Below the pieces are notes generated by a model. The model was not told the DNA's origin, made no database searches, and worked only from the letters and a program-made list of their open reading frames with translations. Source: Acanthopleura granulata (lineage: Eukaryota; Mollusca; Polyplacophora; Chitonida; Chitonidae). From it: 64,000 bases of DNA. The position numbers were made by a program, and so were the translations under genes. Positions 1-12,430 of this stretch are shown one piece after another (within the stretch, counting starts at the first letter, position 1; each line of letters begins with the position of its first letter). The stretch spans positions 2,629,438 through 2,693,437 of the forward strand of contig JABBOT010000006.1 in NCBI GenBank assembly GCA_016165875.1. Direction: 5' to 3'.

Positions 1-590
1 CCCATTGTATCATGTCTACTGGCAATCAGGCAAATTGAGTTTAAGCCAGAGATGTGTTCAGTTGGCTCGAGGCATTGAGTCTTGAAATAACAAATGGCCA
101 TGGAGGCAGTCAGGCCATCATAGGTTTACTGAAGCTTCAAAGGCGACGTTTGATTTAATGAAAGAGACTGCATGATTTGTCAGAAAATAGCACGGAACTG
201 AAGACAGATAGTCTGATGATAGAGGCCCAGAACTACCTGTGGACAGAATTGATTTTAAGCTCTCTCTACTGCTGCCCCTCCCCAGTGTCACCCCACGTCA
301 CCTCAGATGTTAAAAGCAAACAGGAACTCAAGAAAACATTGAAAGTTTTGCCTTTTGAACTTTCTTGTGGAAATGGCTGAATCAGAGTGCCAGAGTTATG
401 TTGCAGTTCAGAATAAGTTTTACTTAGATGAGGAGTTTGTTTTTGTTTATTATTACAAAAAAGCTACTAGAGTTCCAAGAAAGAGTACGTTTAAATTTGC
501 CCACGACTGCATGAGTAGGACATCTTGCCTGATTTTGATTTGAGAGTCCTGTTTGGAGGGACTAGGGCCTACCTTTAAAAATTTATCTGT
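1..590. other. Flanking DNA, no gene seen
   Basis: Only short open frames without family resemblance or splice logic occur here. I see no tandem array and no recognisable transposon end. It is either intergenic or intronic sequence of a gene lying to the left. Confidence 0.5.
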
Positions 591-595
591 TGTGC

Positions 596-790
596 GGAAC
601 TCAACGCTATGAGAAAAAGAAAGGGTCGGTCAGTAGGGAATTCTTGTTTTATTCTGGCTCTTGAAAAAGACGGGGATTTTAAAGAAATAAACATATGGAG
701 GAAAAAAACTTTGGAGTTGGCCCCTTTTTTTAGGGTGGGTCAGGTTCCACCCAATGAGCATATTTCTGAGGGTGGCCTAGTGTGATACCC
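596..790 (+). repeat. Dispersed repeat R1, copy a
   Basis: This stretch shares blocks with 3785-4025 and 20655-20890. In order these are 'gtagggaattctt', a 'ttctggctcttga'-like block, 'attttaaagaaat', an 'acatagagagaaaaa'-like block and a GGGTNGGTC/G block followed by 'cccaa..a.at'. No coding capacity is visible. It is probably an old interspersed element of unknown class, and the ends are approximate. Confidence 0.45.
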
Positions 791-1034
791 TACTGGAAAA
801 TTGGAAGCCTCAGCCCCAAAACGGGCTCATTCAGATAGTACATTCATGCATGGATTCTCGTACCATTGTCTTGGATTACAGCTGTGTTGTGTCTCTTAGA
901 CTTAAGTTATCAAGTCGGTGATGGATTGATACATCAGCAGCAAAACAACAGTCTTTTGTACTGATTAGGAGATGTCATTTCTATGAAAACTGGGGAGTGC
1001 ATGTGATGGTTGAGGTAATGGGAAGGGGATGTGT

Positions 1035-1200
1035 GCTGATAGGAACATGTGGGAAAGGGGTACATGTGGGAAAGGGAGATATGCATAGGATGAGGGATAT
1101 GTAGGAAAAGTGTATGTGTGGGAAAGGGGCATTTGAAATTGAGGATATATGTGGGAAAGAGATACATGGGAAGGGGGATACCTGGGGATGGGGATATATA
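1035..1200 (+). repeat. Imperfect G-rich tandem repeat
   Basis: About ten degenerate copies of a core close to 'atatgtgggaaaggggata' follow each other with variable spacing. The minus-strand open frames across it read as Pro/His/Ser-rich low complexity and are not genes. Confidence 0.55.
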
Positions 1201-1819
1201 TGAAGTTATTTTGACATAGACCTTGCTTTCGTACAAATTTTACAGAATTCAAGTGATATGAAACACAGTTGACCCTTTCTAGGTCAACATTAATTGCATT
1301 CAATTCAGGTCAGTCCGCAGCTCAAACCGCACGTAAATTATAAGGGGATGCATTTATATACACTGTACCAGTAAATGCATCGAAATGATGGCTTGATCAT
1401 TACATTAGATATCGCTCGTTACACATTGTGTAAAACAGGTTTTTATCGGTTAAAAACCGGGGCAGTAGCAAACGTGTGGGCGTGTTACAGTGTAGTTATG
1501 CTGTTCTTTTGGCAGTTCAGATGTGTGAAAAAAAAAAAAAAAGCCCAAACATTTTAACTGATCGATCAAGCACATCTATGCAGCCATATCAGCTACCAGT
1601 ACCGCTTGTTATGATATTGTCATATCGACTTAATGCCATTAGTTGGATTGACAGGAGCTGTGAGCGTCTGTGTCATAAGTTGCCGTGGGTAATGAACATG
1701 CGGCGGAGAAATGACACAGACAGATGTAAACAATGGACCAATCGATACGTGTGGCCAGGGAGCTCAGACATACTGTCAGAACTGGAATTTTTTCAGGCTA
1801 AAAAGTGATATTGATTTGG

Positions 1820-1952
1820 TTAATTAGTACATACAGTTAGTATGTACAATTAGTACGTACAGTTAGTATGTACAATTAGTACGTACAGTTTGTACGTACA
1901 GTTAGTAGGTACAATTAGTACGTACAGTTAGTATGTACAATTAGTACACATG
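1820..1952 (+). repeat. Short tandem repeat of GTAC palindromes
   Basis: Alternating 13-bp half units close to 'attagtacgtaca' and 'gttagtatgtaca' are repeated about ten times. Each half unit contains the self-complementary cores TACGTA or GTAC, so either strand could form small hairpins. Confidence 0.75.
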
Positions 1953-2100
1953 TACAACGTCATGGAGTAAATGCTAAATTACATGATGCTTTGCAGTGTT
2001 TGGATGGTTCAGTGCGCTCGCTGCGGTTTGTTATCATGTGCATGTACTGTGCTAGTATGGTGATGCCAAAGGCTTTTGACCTTTCAGCTAAAATTTGTGC

Positions 2101-2776
2101 GTCCCTTTAGTCATAGTGTACATAAATCTGAATCTGTGTTTGTCACAATTGTTGCAATTGCAGGTCCCTTCAGTCACAGTGTACATAAATCTGAACCTGT
2201 TGTTGTCACAATTGTTGCAATTGCAGGTCCCTTCAGTCACAGTGTACATAAATCTGAACCTGTTGTTGTCACAATTGTTGCAATTGCAGGTTCCTTCAGT
2301 CACAGTGTACATAAATCTGAACCTGTTGTTGTCACAATTGTTGCAATTGCAGGTCCCTTCAGTCACAGTGTACATAAATCTGAACCTGTTGTTGTCACAA
2401 TTGTTGCAATTGCAGGTCCCTTCAGTCACAGTGTACATAAATCTGAACCTGTTGTTGTCACAATTGTTGCAAATGCAGGTCCCTTCAGTCACAGTGTACA
2501 TAAATCTGAACCTGTTGTTGTCACAATTGTTGCAATTGCAGGTCCCTTCAGTCACAGTGTACATAAATCTGAACCTGTTGTTGTCACAATTGTTGCAAAT
2601 GCAGGTCCCTTCAGTCACAGTGTACATAAATCTGAACCTGTTGTTGTCACAATTGTTGCAATTGCAGGTTCCTTCAGTCACAGTGTACATAAATCTGAAT
2701 CTGTTATTGTCACAGTTGTTGCTGTTGTGGGTCCCTTTAGTTGCAGTGTACATAAATCTGGCTCTCCTTTTGCCAG
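2101..2776 (+). repeat. 63-bp minisatellite, 10 full copies plus a partial
   Basis: Units start at 2101, 2164, 2227 and every 63 bp to 2731. Each begins 'gtcccttcagtcacagtg' and ends 'ttgcaattgcag'. The outer units (first, tenth, eleventh) are the most diverged and the inner ones nearly identical, the usual picture of array homogenisation. Because 63 is a multiple of three, frames on both strands stay open for more than 200 codons. They are repetitive by construction and should not be annotated as genes. Confidence 0.95.
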
Positions 2777-2884
2777 GTGACATTGACGTTGGCGTTGCAT
2801 ATTTTTTTTTGTTTTTTTTTTGTTTTTTGTATTTATTTCGTTTATGTAGTTACACTTCATGTGTAAATCTCACTTGCTTTTGAC

Positions 2885-3329
2885 ACATGGTTGTTGTTGC
2901 AGTTACTTCCATAGTGATAGTAGAATCCACATGGTGGTTGTTGCAGTTACTTTCATAGTGATAGTAGAATCCACATGGTGGTTGTTGCAGTTACTTCCAT
3001 AGTGATAGTAGAATCCACATGGTGGTTGTTGCAGTTACTTTCATAGTGATAGTAGAATCCACATGGTGGTTGTTGCAGTTACTTTCATAGTGATAGTAGA
3101 ATCCACATGGTTGTTGTTGCAGTTACTTTCATAGTGATAGTAGAATCCACATGGTGGCTGTTGCAGTTACTTTCATAGTGATAGTAGAATCCACATGGTG
3201 GTTGTTGCAGTTACTTTCATAGTGATTGTAGAATCTACATGGTGGTTGTTGCAGTTACTTTCATAGTGATAGTAGAATCCACATGGTGGCTGTTGCAGTT
3301 ACTTTCATAGTGATAGTAGAATCCACATG
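2885..3329 (+). repeat. 44-bp minisatellite, 10 copies
   Basis: Units start every 44 bp from 2885 with 'acatggtggttgttgcagtt' and continue to 'agtgatagtagaatcc'. Variation is limited to single bases. It lies about 110 bp after the 63-bp array but has an unrelated unit. Confidence 0.95.
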
Positions 3330-3784
3330 TGCAAGCTAAAGTATGCTTGAGTGGCAAGGCACCAATAATGTTATGTGGATTGGAGTGGTCAGATTGTTTA
3401 CATTTGCAATCAGATCATTTTGGCTATTATTCTATTCACTCATGGAAATGCTTCAATAAATAACAATTTACACAACCCTTAGCACCAAGGCTTACCCAGA
3501 ATAGGGTAAAAATACCCAGTGATCATAGAAGTAATTTATTAAACCTCACTTGTCTTCAGTTACTCCAAATGCTATGTTCCCAGCAAAACATAATACAGAT
3601 GAATCACAATAAAGCATTATTGCAATACTACTTTCATGTTCAGAGTGGAGGTGAATATAATACAATTTGAGGGATTCCATGTTTATGTCTTTAATGATCT
3701 TAAGCAGTGTGTATTCTGGTTTGGGGTGACAAGAGTAGTGAATCCGTCATTGCTGGATTCTTGTTGAGACTGAAGCCTTGCACC

Positions 3785-4025
3785 AGCCTGGATAGGTCAC
3801 CCAATGAGAAAAAACTGGATTGGTGGGTAGGGAATTCTTTTTTCATTCTTGCTCTTGAGAGAGAAAGAAATTTTAAAGAAATTAACAAGGAGAGAAAAAT
3901 TTTTTTTAAAAACTTTTATCAAAATGCCAATAAAAACTTTGAAGCAGAGCCTCCCCTTTGAATGTTTGGTCGGGTTTTGCCCAACAAATATGTTTTTAAG
4001 GACGTCCTTACGTGTGCAGCCTTGG
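3785..4025 (+). repeat. Dispersed repeat R1, copy b
   Basis: It shares the block order of 596-790: 'gtagggaattctt', 'cttgctcttgaga', 'attttaaagaaattaaca', 'gagagaaaaa', then a GGTCGGGTT block and 'cccaacaaatatg'. The A-rich middle and lack of terminal repeats leave the class open. Confidence 0.45.
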
Positions 4026-4194
4026 CGTCCTGTCACCAGTAGTGATATTGTGGGCTGATCAGAGACTATAGAACAACTTTTAATTCAACCTTCACATTTG
4101 AGGCACACTATTACACTCCCACGCGATTTGCCCTCTTGTAATCACAGTGTATGCATGATGATCGATTGAAACACACACTTGTTATACATGACTA

Positions 4195-5010
4195 GGTTAC
4201 TCTCTCTGCCTCATTCTGAGCTTTGTATTGATCTTAGAAAGGTGTTTCCAGGTTTTGTTTGGTATGCACTGGAAAGATCAAATTTTCAGCGCAAAAGATA
4301 AATTTAGGACCCTTTCTTGCATCTGTATAAAAATCCAATTTTTAGGTGAATTTATAGGACAAATATAGTACAAATCATGTGTTTAAGGAGTATCATTCAA
4401 GATGTGCAATTCACTCACAAAGATTCCTGTAATCTTCTGCATGGTGCATGATAATCATAAACCTGATCGAGAACAAAAATGAAGAGCGCTGTGTAAGCCA
4501 ACATTTATGGGATTTTCTTTGTTTCTTGTGCTAGTCTTTACCATCTGTTTGGTGTCATTTGAACAGTTGATGTCATTGATCGTAGGCTGATTAACTTGCC
4601 TATTCCTACAAAGGGGTGTGATAATCACACGAGCTGAAAAACAAACAACGAAGGGTGCTATCTAAGCCATCATTCATCCTAAATGACTTAAAATTTCGTC
4701 CATGATTATGTGGGCCATTTTACCGGATTCTGAGAGTTCTGCTGACTTTAGAAAGGTGTTTTGAGGTTGTTTTGAAGGCTGGATGATATCCTACTGGATA
4801 AATGTAAGCTTCGATGTCAAAAACAACGTTCTAGAACTTTTTTTCATTTTGCCTCTCAAAATGCCTTGTTTTGGATGAAACTTTAGGTAAATTACAGTAT
4901 GTGTTTTGGGGGTTTTTTTGGGGGTTTTTTTTGCGTTTTTGTACTAATATTTGCCGTTTTATGTCAGTTGAACAGTTGATATCATTAATCATCGGCCGAT
5001 TAGCAGGTAT
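4195..5010 (+). repeat. Diverged tandem duplication, about 400 bp per copy
   Basis: Two copies, roughly 4195-4600 and 4600-5010, share ordered blocks: 'tagaaaggtgtt', 'tttaggt.aatt', then 'gaacagttgatgtcattgat' near 4564 against 'gaacagttgatatcattaat' near 4970. A further 'gataatcac.....gag.gctgt.taagcca' block recurs within the unit at 4450-4500 and 4620-4670. Related fragments appear near 26785-26960 and 49015-49240, so the unit may itself be an interspersed element. Boundaries are by eye. Confidence 0.5.
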
Positions 5011-5505
5011 ACACGACATTGGATGTGACAGATAACTGGCAGCGGTGTAATGAATGATGGCTCAAGCTAACGACCGCTTGGTCAGAACCGTTTGAGAAGC
5101 AGGGCTGCAGCGGGATGGTCCATCGCACTTTAATAACGCATTTAATTAATTAGTCGCCCGCGTTTGATGGTCATTTGACCAGGCAATCAGATAGAGTGGT
5201 GTTGTCGTTATCATTGGCTTGACACCTGTGACGGTCTGGACATGCTGAATGTTTTAGTCAGAAAAAAGCCTGGCTAATTTGCCAATTGTCCAAGGTGCGA
5301 TATTATTGAGCGGCAGGATTCATCCGTAATTGACCATTTGTTTATTACAATCAGGTAGAAAACAATGAGATTATTTTGTTTTCTTCCATGTGGGGTAATT
5401 GGAGGAACATACAAGGTGTGTGATCAGTCCCTAGCTGGGACCTAGATCAGACAGGGGGAATTCCCCCCGTATACTTTAATGGCCTTGGGAACAATTAAGA
5501 AGCTG
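5011..5505. other. Unique, non-repetitive intergenic DNA
   Basis: This stretch is less AT-rich than its surroundings and contains no tandem repeat or SINE. It has the look of possible conserved non-coding DNA, but nothing in the sequence proves it. Confidence 0.3.
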
Positions 5506-5509
5506 CCTT

Positions 5510-6965
5510 TTAAGGCCTGGCTTTTCGGATGGTTTTGCATGAAGTTTGTTTCCCACCAAATATCCCATGTTATTTAATTATAACATATTCAGTGCATAAC
5601 AGAAAGTTTTGAAAAAAAAACCCCAAAACATGTTAATCTTATGAATTATCATCCATATATGCTAACAATGAAAGAAAAAAACAAATACATTAAATCTGGC
5701 TATTTTTCATGTGAACCGAACGTTCCATCATCTTAACATCTATATTCTTACCCGTTCATGCATGCATAGATGAACTTCACGTAATAGTGTGTTATATAAA
5801 GAGAGCAATGTTTCAAATGGAAGTTTCCTTCTATCACACATCAGAGAAAATCTGACATATCAAGTAACTGACCATTATGTGTTTACTTATACAATGTCAT
5901 ATCACAACATTCAGATTTCATGTACATGTGTATTATTCCTATGTTTAAAACCTCATTTTTGTGTGCAATATAATAGAGAAATGTTAGAAACTGAAACCCT
6001 CTAAGCAAACATTCTGTATGACATGAATGAAATAAGATATGTTATGAGGCTATTGTTATTTGTTTTAGTTCATAATGTTCCATCATAACACTTGCAAGGC
6101 ATATTAAATTAAAAAAATATCATTTATGTGTTTAGTGAAAGGGAAAAATATTAGAAGTCAGAATCCTTTATCAGACAAACATTGCTTGTATCACATCTGG
6201 AAATTATTTGTTTTGTTTTGTCTCTTCAAAACATATGCATGATGTATTATGACTCCTACCAACTCAATTTCAATATGCTCTATAAAACTCAAAAATATTA
6301 GACATTAAGTCCTGGTTAATGAAGCTATTTCTTTGACATCAAAGGAAAAAATGAATTGCAGTTGAGTCAATTCCTGCTTTGTCTGTAACGATTGGCACAA
6401 AGCAATTACGGCGTTTTTAAGTTATAGCAGTGACTGGTGCCTATGTCTGCATGCGGCCCACAGTCAATATGCATTAGAGGACAGCTGTTCTGGCAGTAAT
6501 CTGATTGCATCTATGCCTGTGCTAGGACAAGCACAGTAATGAGAGTTTTCTCATCAAGCTTCGCCATTATTACGTGCCCAGCATTGTTAAGAATGGTCTG
6601 CGGGAAAAGTCAGAAATCGGGGCAAATAGCACGAGCGCACGAGACGCTCCTTTGAGATTGGATTGCGCTCCTTGTTGTTGTTGTTCAATAGAGGGGAGTG
6701 GACTTTCGTCACCAGTGTTCACTTAATCAAGCATGCTGATGTCGTTGTGGTTAATGAATTTTTCGTTTTGATAGGAAAGCAGACTGATGATTTTTTTTCG
6801 CCAGGTTTGAAGGAGTTGCTGTCAGTGACATTAGCAGCTTTGCCATGAGGCACATGGTTCAGTGGGTGAGACTTACTATTAAAAACTTTGTGAAGTCCTG
6901 GAAAAACCTTGAAAGTCTTGGAATTTGGAATTGAAATTTCCAGGCCTTCATTCATGGAATTTATC
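5510..6965 (+). repeat. Segmental tandem duplication, copy 1
   Basis: Copy 1 aligns in order with 7010-8700. Both open with a 'tgaagttt...cccaccaaat.tcccatg' block and 'ataacatattcagtgc'. They share a 'tataaagag..c.atgtttcaaa' block, an almost identical core (6370-6655 here), 'catgctgatgtcgttgtggt', and a closing 'gttcagtgggtgagacttac' followed by 'tattaaaaa'. Copy 1 has extra sequence at roughly 6000-6300. In this copy the closing 23-bp motif occurs only once. Confidence 0.8.
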
Positions 6966-7009
6966 TCTCATGTAATGGCCTTGATGGCAAATAGCTTCCT
7001 TGTTTATAA

Positions 7010-8700
7010 AGGCCTCACTTTTCAGGTGGTGTGACATGAAGTTTGAGGGACATCACCCCTTTCCCACCAAATTTCCCATGATGTAAATAATTATAACATA
7101 TTCAGTGCTTAAGAGAAAATATTAAAAAGAAAATGTGGTATTGATCATCTTTGTATGCTTATAATCAAAGAATGAACATCTGTATGAAAGCTGGCTAGTT
7201 TTTATCTTAGCGAAAAGTCCCATCATATTAACATCTATAATTCCTACTTGTAGGTATAGATCTTAGTTAAAGTAATTGTGTGCTGTATAAAGAGAACTAT
7301 GTTTCAAAATGTAACTTTCCTTGTTTGACATCAAAGAAAAATGGTATGCCATTTAAAGTGACTAACTATTATGTATTTAAATTATCCAGGTGTTGTATTA
7401 CGACATACAAATTACATGTGTATTATTCCTTAACTTTTAGAACCTCACTTTGCGTCCAGTATAATAGAGAACTGTTAGAAATTAAAGCCCAGATAATAAA
7501 TGTCCTTCTTTGACATCAAAGGAAAAAAGAGATTGCAATTAAGGTGATTCCTGCTTTGTCTGTAATGATTGGCACAAAGCAATTACGACGTTTTAAGTTA
7601 TAGCAGTGACTGGTGCCTATGTCTGCATGAAGCCCACGGTCAATATGCATTAAAGGACAGCTGTTCTGGCAGTAATCTGATTGCATCTATGCCTGTGCTA
7701 GGACAAGCACAGTAATGAGAGTTTTCTCATCAAGCTTCGCCATTATTACGTGCCCAACATTGTTAAGAATGGTCTGCGGGAAAAGTCAGAAATCGGGGCA
7801 AATAGCACGAGCACACGAGATTCCCCTTTGAGTTTGGATTGCACGCCGTGGCTTTGTTGTTCAATTCAGTGGAGTGGACTTTCGCCACCTTTGTCTGCTT
7901 AATCACGCATGCTGATGTCGTTGTGGTTAATGAATTTTTCGTTTTTATGGGAAAGCACACTGATGATTTTTTCGCCAGGTTTGAAGGAGTGACTGTCTGT
8001 GACAGGAGCAGCTTTGCCATGAGGTACATGATTCAGTGGGTGAGACTTACATAGTTCAGTGGGTGAGACTTACATGGTTCAGTGGGTGAGACTTACGTGG
8101 TTCAGTGGGTGAGACTTACATAGTTCAGTGGGTGAGACTTACATAGTTCAGTGGGTGAGACTTACATGGTTCAGTGGGTGAGACTTACATAGTTCAGTGG
8201 GTGAGACTTACGTAGTTCAGTGGGTGAGACTTACATGGTTCAGTGAGTGAGACTTACATAGTTCAGTGGGTGAGACTTACGTAGTTCAGTGGGTGAGACT
8301 TACGTGGTTCAGTGGGTGAGACTTACGTAGTTCAGTGGGTGAGACTTACATAGTTCAGTGGGTGAGACTTACATGGTTCAGTGGGTGAGACTTACATAGT
8401 TCAGTGGGTGAGACTTACGTAGTTCAGTGGGTGAGACTTACATGGTTCAGAGAGTGAGACTTACATAGTTCAGTGGGTGAGACTTACATGGTTCAGTGGG
8501 TGAGACTTACATAGTTCAGTGGGTGAGACTTACGTAGTTCAGTGGGTGAGACTTACATGGTTCAGTGAGTGAGACTTACATGGTTCAGTGGGTGAGACTT
8601 ACTATTAAAAAGTTCATGAAATCCCGAAAATAGCCTTGAAAGTCATGGAATTTGGAATTAAAATTTCCCGGCGTTCCACTCATGAAATTTGTGTGCAGGT
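7010..8700 (+). repeat. Segmental tandem duplication, copy 2
   Basis: This is the second copy of 5510-6965. Outer parts have diverged with many substitutions and indels, while 7547-7831 remains nearly identical to 6370-6655. The copy is lengthened at its end by a 23-bp minisatellite at 8026-8602, inserted exactly where copy 1 has one motif. After the array both copies resume with 'tattaaaaa' and a shared 'cttggaatttggaatt'-like stretch. Confidence 0.8.
8026..8602 (+). repeat. 23-bp minisatellite, about 25 copies
   Basis: The unit is close to 'gttcagtgggtgagacttac' plus 'ata' or 'atg' or 'gta'. Variants such as gtgagtgag and gagagtgag occur in a few units. The single ancestral unit is visible near 6855-6876 in the sister duplicate. 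Each unit carries a GTGAG string resembling a 5' splice site core, but there is no coding sequence around it. Confidence 0.95.
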
Positions 8701-10865
8701 CATGGAATTTTGGGAGGAAATTCCTCAAAATTAAATAAAATGAGAAAAATCTTCCAAATTTATAGATTGCATGCTTTATGATTCAGGTTCTTGATGTTCA
8801 AACATAGCGAGATTTTAATTTGTTGTTTGGCATGTTTAGGTCTCTTATGCATGATAACACTGCAAAGTACTTGCAAATGGCTGTACATGGTAAAACATCT
8901 GGTATAAAGTAGAAAGCACTATATGCAGTGCTGAGCATCACTGAACTGGTAAATGGAAGTCCTGAAAAAGTACTGAAATTCTATCAGAAAAGATCTTGGA
9001 TAGTCCTGGAATTTGTGTCGTGCTGTGTGAACCCTGTCACTTTGATTATTGGTGACTTAACACTGGTGCATGGGGCCCTATAGGAATATTGAACTGTAGA
9101 AATTGTTGTTTGCTGGGTTCTAAAATGGGCAGCTAGCGACATGTAGCATGTAGTTGCAATTACAAAACAGCACAGTTGAGAAATAAACTTTGCACCTGTT
9201 CCTTGGTCATTAATGACAGTTTACTTTGCCAAACCACATTTTGCCCAGTTGTCCAGCCCTGATCACTGTTCTTCATGGACATGAGGACGTAATTGAACTT
9301 AGATTGTTACATTGCTAATTAATTTAATGGCACATTCTGTAATTCATTACGTGTTATATTGCTTTGAGCTTGGTTAATTAGTTGTCAGATCATTTATGAG
9401 CTACCAGTGGTCAGATGGTGATTCATTGTAAGATCCATTGCAGTTTTTTATTTATTTACACGTTTATTGTTGAGGACAACTGTACAGTTTGATTATACCA
9501 TCGATGAAATCAGTTCGCTAGTCTGAGACAAGTGTATACATTTGTTAACGACAAAATTCATCGAACTTGGTCATTATAATTGTAACATGAACATGATGAA
9601 GCTTGGAATGACAAATTTCTGAAGATTGTTTGGTTTAATTGTCATGAACTTGACTATCATTGTAATTATACTATGTCTGTGCACATTTAAGCTAGAATTC
9701 ACCTTGGATAAAAAAATGCAGTTCACTCGAAATGGGATAACACCGGCTAGAATGCAGCATTACTCAAACGTTTCATAACTACATTACGGCCTGTGCCTCA
9801 TGTTTCAAATTGTCTGTGGCAAAACTTAAGCTTTGCGTATGATTCAACCATTGTCTCCTCCTTCATCCTAGATGAGGAGGTTTGTCACAGTTGAGACCTT
9901 GCCTCATTAAGAGTGATAAAGGCTGGTTAGTTAAGATTGAAATTTTGCTTCACCAAGAGTGAAAGCTCGTTTCATTAAGGGCGTAGAGGGAGTACTAATT
10001 GTGTTAACAGTGAAGTACATGTAGTCTGAGGCCCCAGTCCCTCAGGACAATGGACACAGTGATCCATTCTTGTCCTCTTCGTTGGTTCTATGAGGCTGCA
10101 GAGATGTGAACACAATACTTGGCTTGTCCAGGTATAGGCAGGATTTTCTCCACTCTTGAATCCCCTTCATATTTGTATGCTGTGTTTTGAAATTTAAGAA
10201 CTGTTTGCAGATTTCTTATTGGAAAACTTTTTAAGTGGATAATCAAGAGCTGTGTCTTATACAGGTACATCAAAAATCTCATCCATTAACAGTGTTATCT
10301 CTCCACAGTCGACATGGCAAAGCAGACATATATCTGTGAAATGTAAGATCAACAGGCTACAGTTGATCCAGGTCCAGGCACCTTGCTTATTCAGCGTATC
10401 CAAAAGGCTTGTTCAGTGGAAAGCTGACTGAATGAAGTTCTAAGACAAGACATTTTAACAAATAACTTTTTTTGCACTAAAACCATAGGGAATTCTTATG
10501 ATGACAGTTTACATGTCACAAGGTGATCTACCTGGTGGTTGGCCGTTCATGTCACAAGGCTGCAGACATGCCAGAGCACAGGAGCAAGATAAGAGCAACC
10601 TTTTGCAATATTGCTGATCACCAATGGCTCTATTGCAGGATGTTAAATGTTGGGCACGTTGCAGGTTTATGCAGTGGCTTAATTTCTCAACAATATAATT
10701 AATACAAAGTTTTTGACCTACAGCAATAAACTTGTCTCTCAGCCATTACATGTACAAAATTTGCCGAAAAGTTTTCCCCAAGAAGTGGATTTTAGGAGGC
10801 AAAGAGTGGTACTAGGTGTTTCAAGCTGGTACATCTTTCCAGTTGGATATCATCCTGCTCTCCAA
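8701..10865. other. Intergenic DNA without recognisable gene
   Basis: AT-rich sequence with only short unconvincing open frames. I see no tandem array, no SINE tail and no transposon coding sequence. Confidence 0.45.
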
Positions 10866-10889
10866 GCAAATGTCATATTATAGTATTAT

Positions 10890-11045
10890 TGTTATTAGAG
10901 ATTACACTTTCTGAACACAGCGCAGGTTCTAGTGCTGAAAATTGACTGAGATCTCTTTGGGTTTCGAACCAACGACCTCAGAGTCAGACACCAAATCACC
11001 AGCAATACATGTCCACCATCTAGACCACTTGACCAACCAACCTTC
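10890..11045 (-). repeat. tRNA-like SINE head or tRNA-derived fragment
   Basis: Read on the minus strand from 11045, the sequence has an A-box-like 'gtcaagtggtctagatgg' and a B-box 'gttggttcgaaaccc' about 65 bases further on, as in tRNA-derived promoters. No acceptor stem pairs at the ends, so it is a SINE head or decayed tRNA pseudogene and not a functional tRNA gene. The sequence after the B-box does not match the other SINE families here. Confidence 0.45.
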
Positions 11046-11049
11046 TACA

Positions 11050-12430
11050 AATATAGAAGGTAGCTCACCAGTAGACTTGTGAAAATGCATTACCCCTCTG
11101 ATGACACAGCTCTTTTAGCTGAATGTATCATATTTGCAGATGTCATTTTAGAAAGTGAATTTAAGAAACAGTGTTATCGTTATCAGAGATTATGCTTTAT
11201 GCATGCATACATGTTGGGATACATATTCAGGACATCTGTGACAAATCTGAAATGTCATATAGCCTTTCCATTGGTCAATGGATCTCTCAGAATCATGCAG
11301 AATGAGTCACTCATTGTCGGCATGGCCGCAATTTTGATTCGAATGTGACACGTGAAGAATTCCTGAGTACTACATTGTAGCTGTTAGTATTCTTTGATCG
11401 CCCAATGAAGGAGACATTTGTAAAACATAAACACGCACTTCGTCGAGTCTCGCATTTGCAGATGTAATATCCAGGTAATATTCATGGTGTTTGTACAGGA
11501 CTGCAGTGTATGAAAACTTGTGGATCAGTTCAAGTGTTCTGGCAATGAAATGCTAGCTTCCAGTCCTGTGATGTGAATGTGCACGTGCTCTTTGTGATTA
11601 AGAAAAAAACCCTTGATCTTGGATGACTGGAACAGTGTTAGATCTGCAGAAATGGATAATTGAGCATGCATGTATATTAATCTGAGATGTTGATTATTAT
11701 CGGCTAGAGCACGATCGAGATGGACTGAAGCGAATCCCAGGTGATGTGTAGTTAATGCTTGAAGAAGACAGCATTAGCAGACAGGAGTTTGTTCAAAGCC
11801 AACAATGCATGTATCAATAACTGACACCCGAAGCCGTGAGGAGGAAGTTGGCTAATGGTCCTATTGCGTCTGCCTGCAGACTGACTCTCCGCCTGGCTAA
11901 TAACAAACATCAATATTAGCTTAGTTCGGAGACCCGACCGCGATAAGGATCGGATAATGCGGCAAGCTGCCACACTCACCCGAGCGACGTAAATATTTAC
12001 CTGTGGCTGCGAAAAAAAAAAAAGAAAAAAAAAAGAAAATGAAAAAATGCTCTGCCTGAAGGGCTATACTCAAACTGAAATTATGCCAAGGGGTTCGCCT
12101 GACAAGTGATTAGCAGAGACTGTTATTCTCCACTGGCTGTGGCGGCAGCAGCGAGGGGGGACCTGACCCTGGTCACAGTTCACGTCAAAACATGGTGGGA
12201 TGGGACCAAAGTGAAGCGTCTGTATCCTTCAGGCTACAGATGTAGGACTGGATCATTGGTTCTTATCAAGGCTATCTAACAGATTAGATTCCGTGTTGAG
12301 GGCTTCAATTACACACGTGTGTCTGTGTTCTGGGCTTGCGTGTTCTGTGCATCCACATACGTACACATCCATACATGTATATGTGATTTTCATGTGTATA
12401 TGGGTATATATACGCGCGTGCCTGTATATA
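11050..12430. other. Intergenic DNA without recognisable gene
   Basis: No array or SINE tail is visible. The interval 11700-12000 is moderately GC-rich and unique, followed by an A-rich run near 12012-12045. An open frame at 11079-11348 has no domain features and I do not call it. Confidence 0.4.

Noticed and set aside
2076..2883. Open frames of more than 230 codons on both strands
   Set aside because: They are produced by a 63-bp tandem repeat whose length is a multiple of three; peptides repeat every 21 residues and no gene structure surrounds them.
2101..3329. CRISPR-like repeat-spacer array
   Set aside because: Repeats are directly adjacent with no unique spacers, and the genome is eukaryotic.
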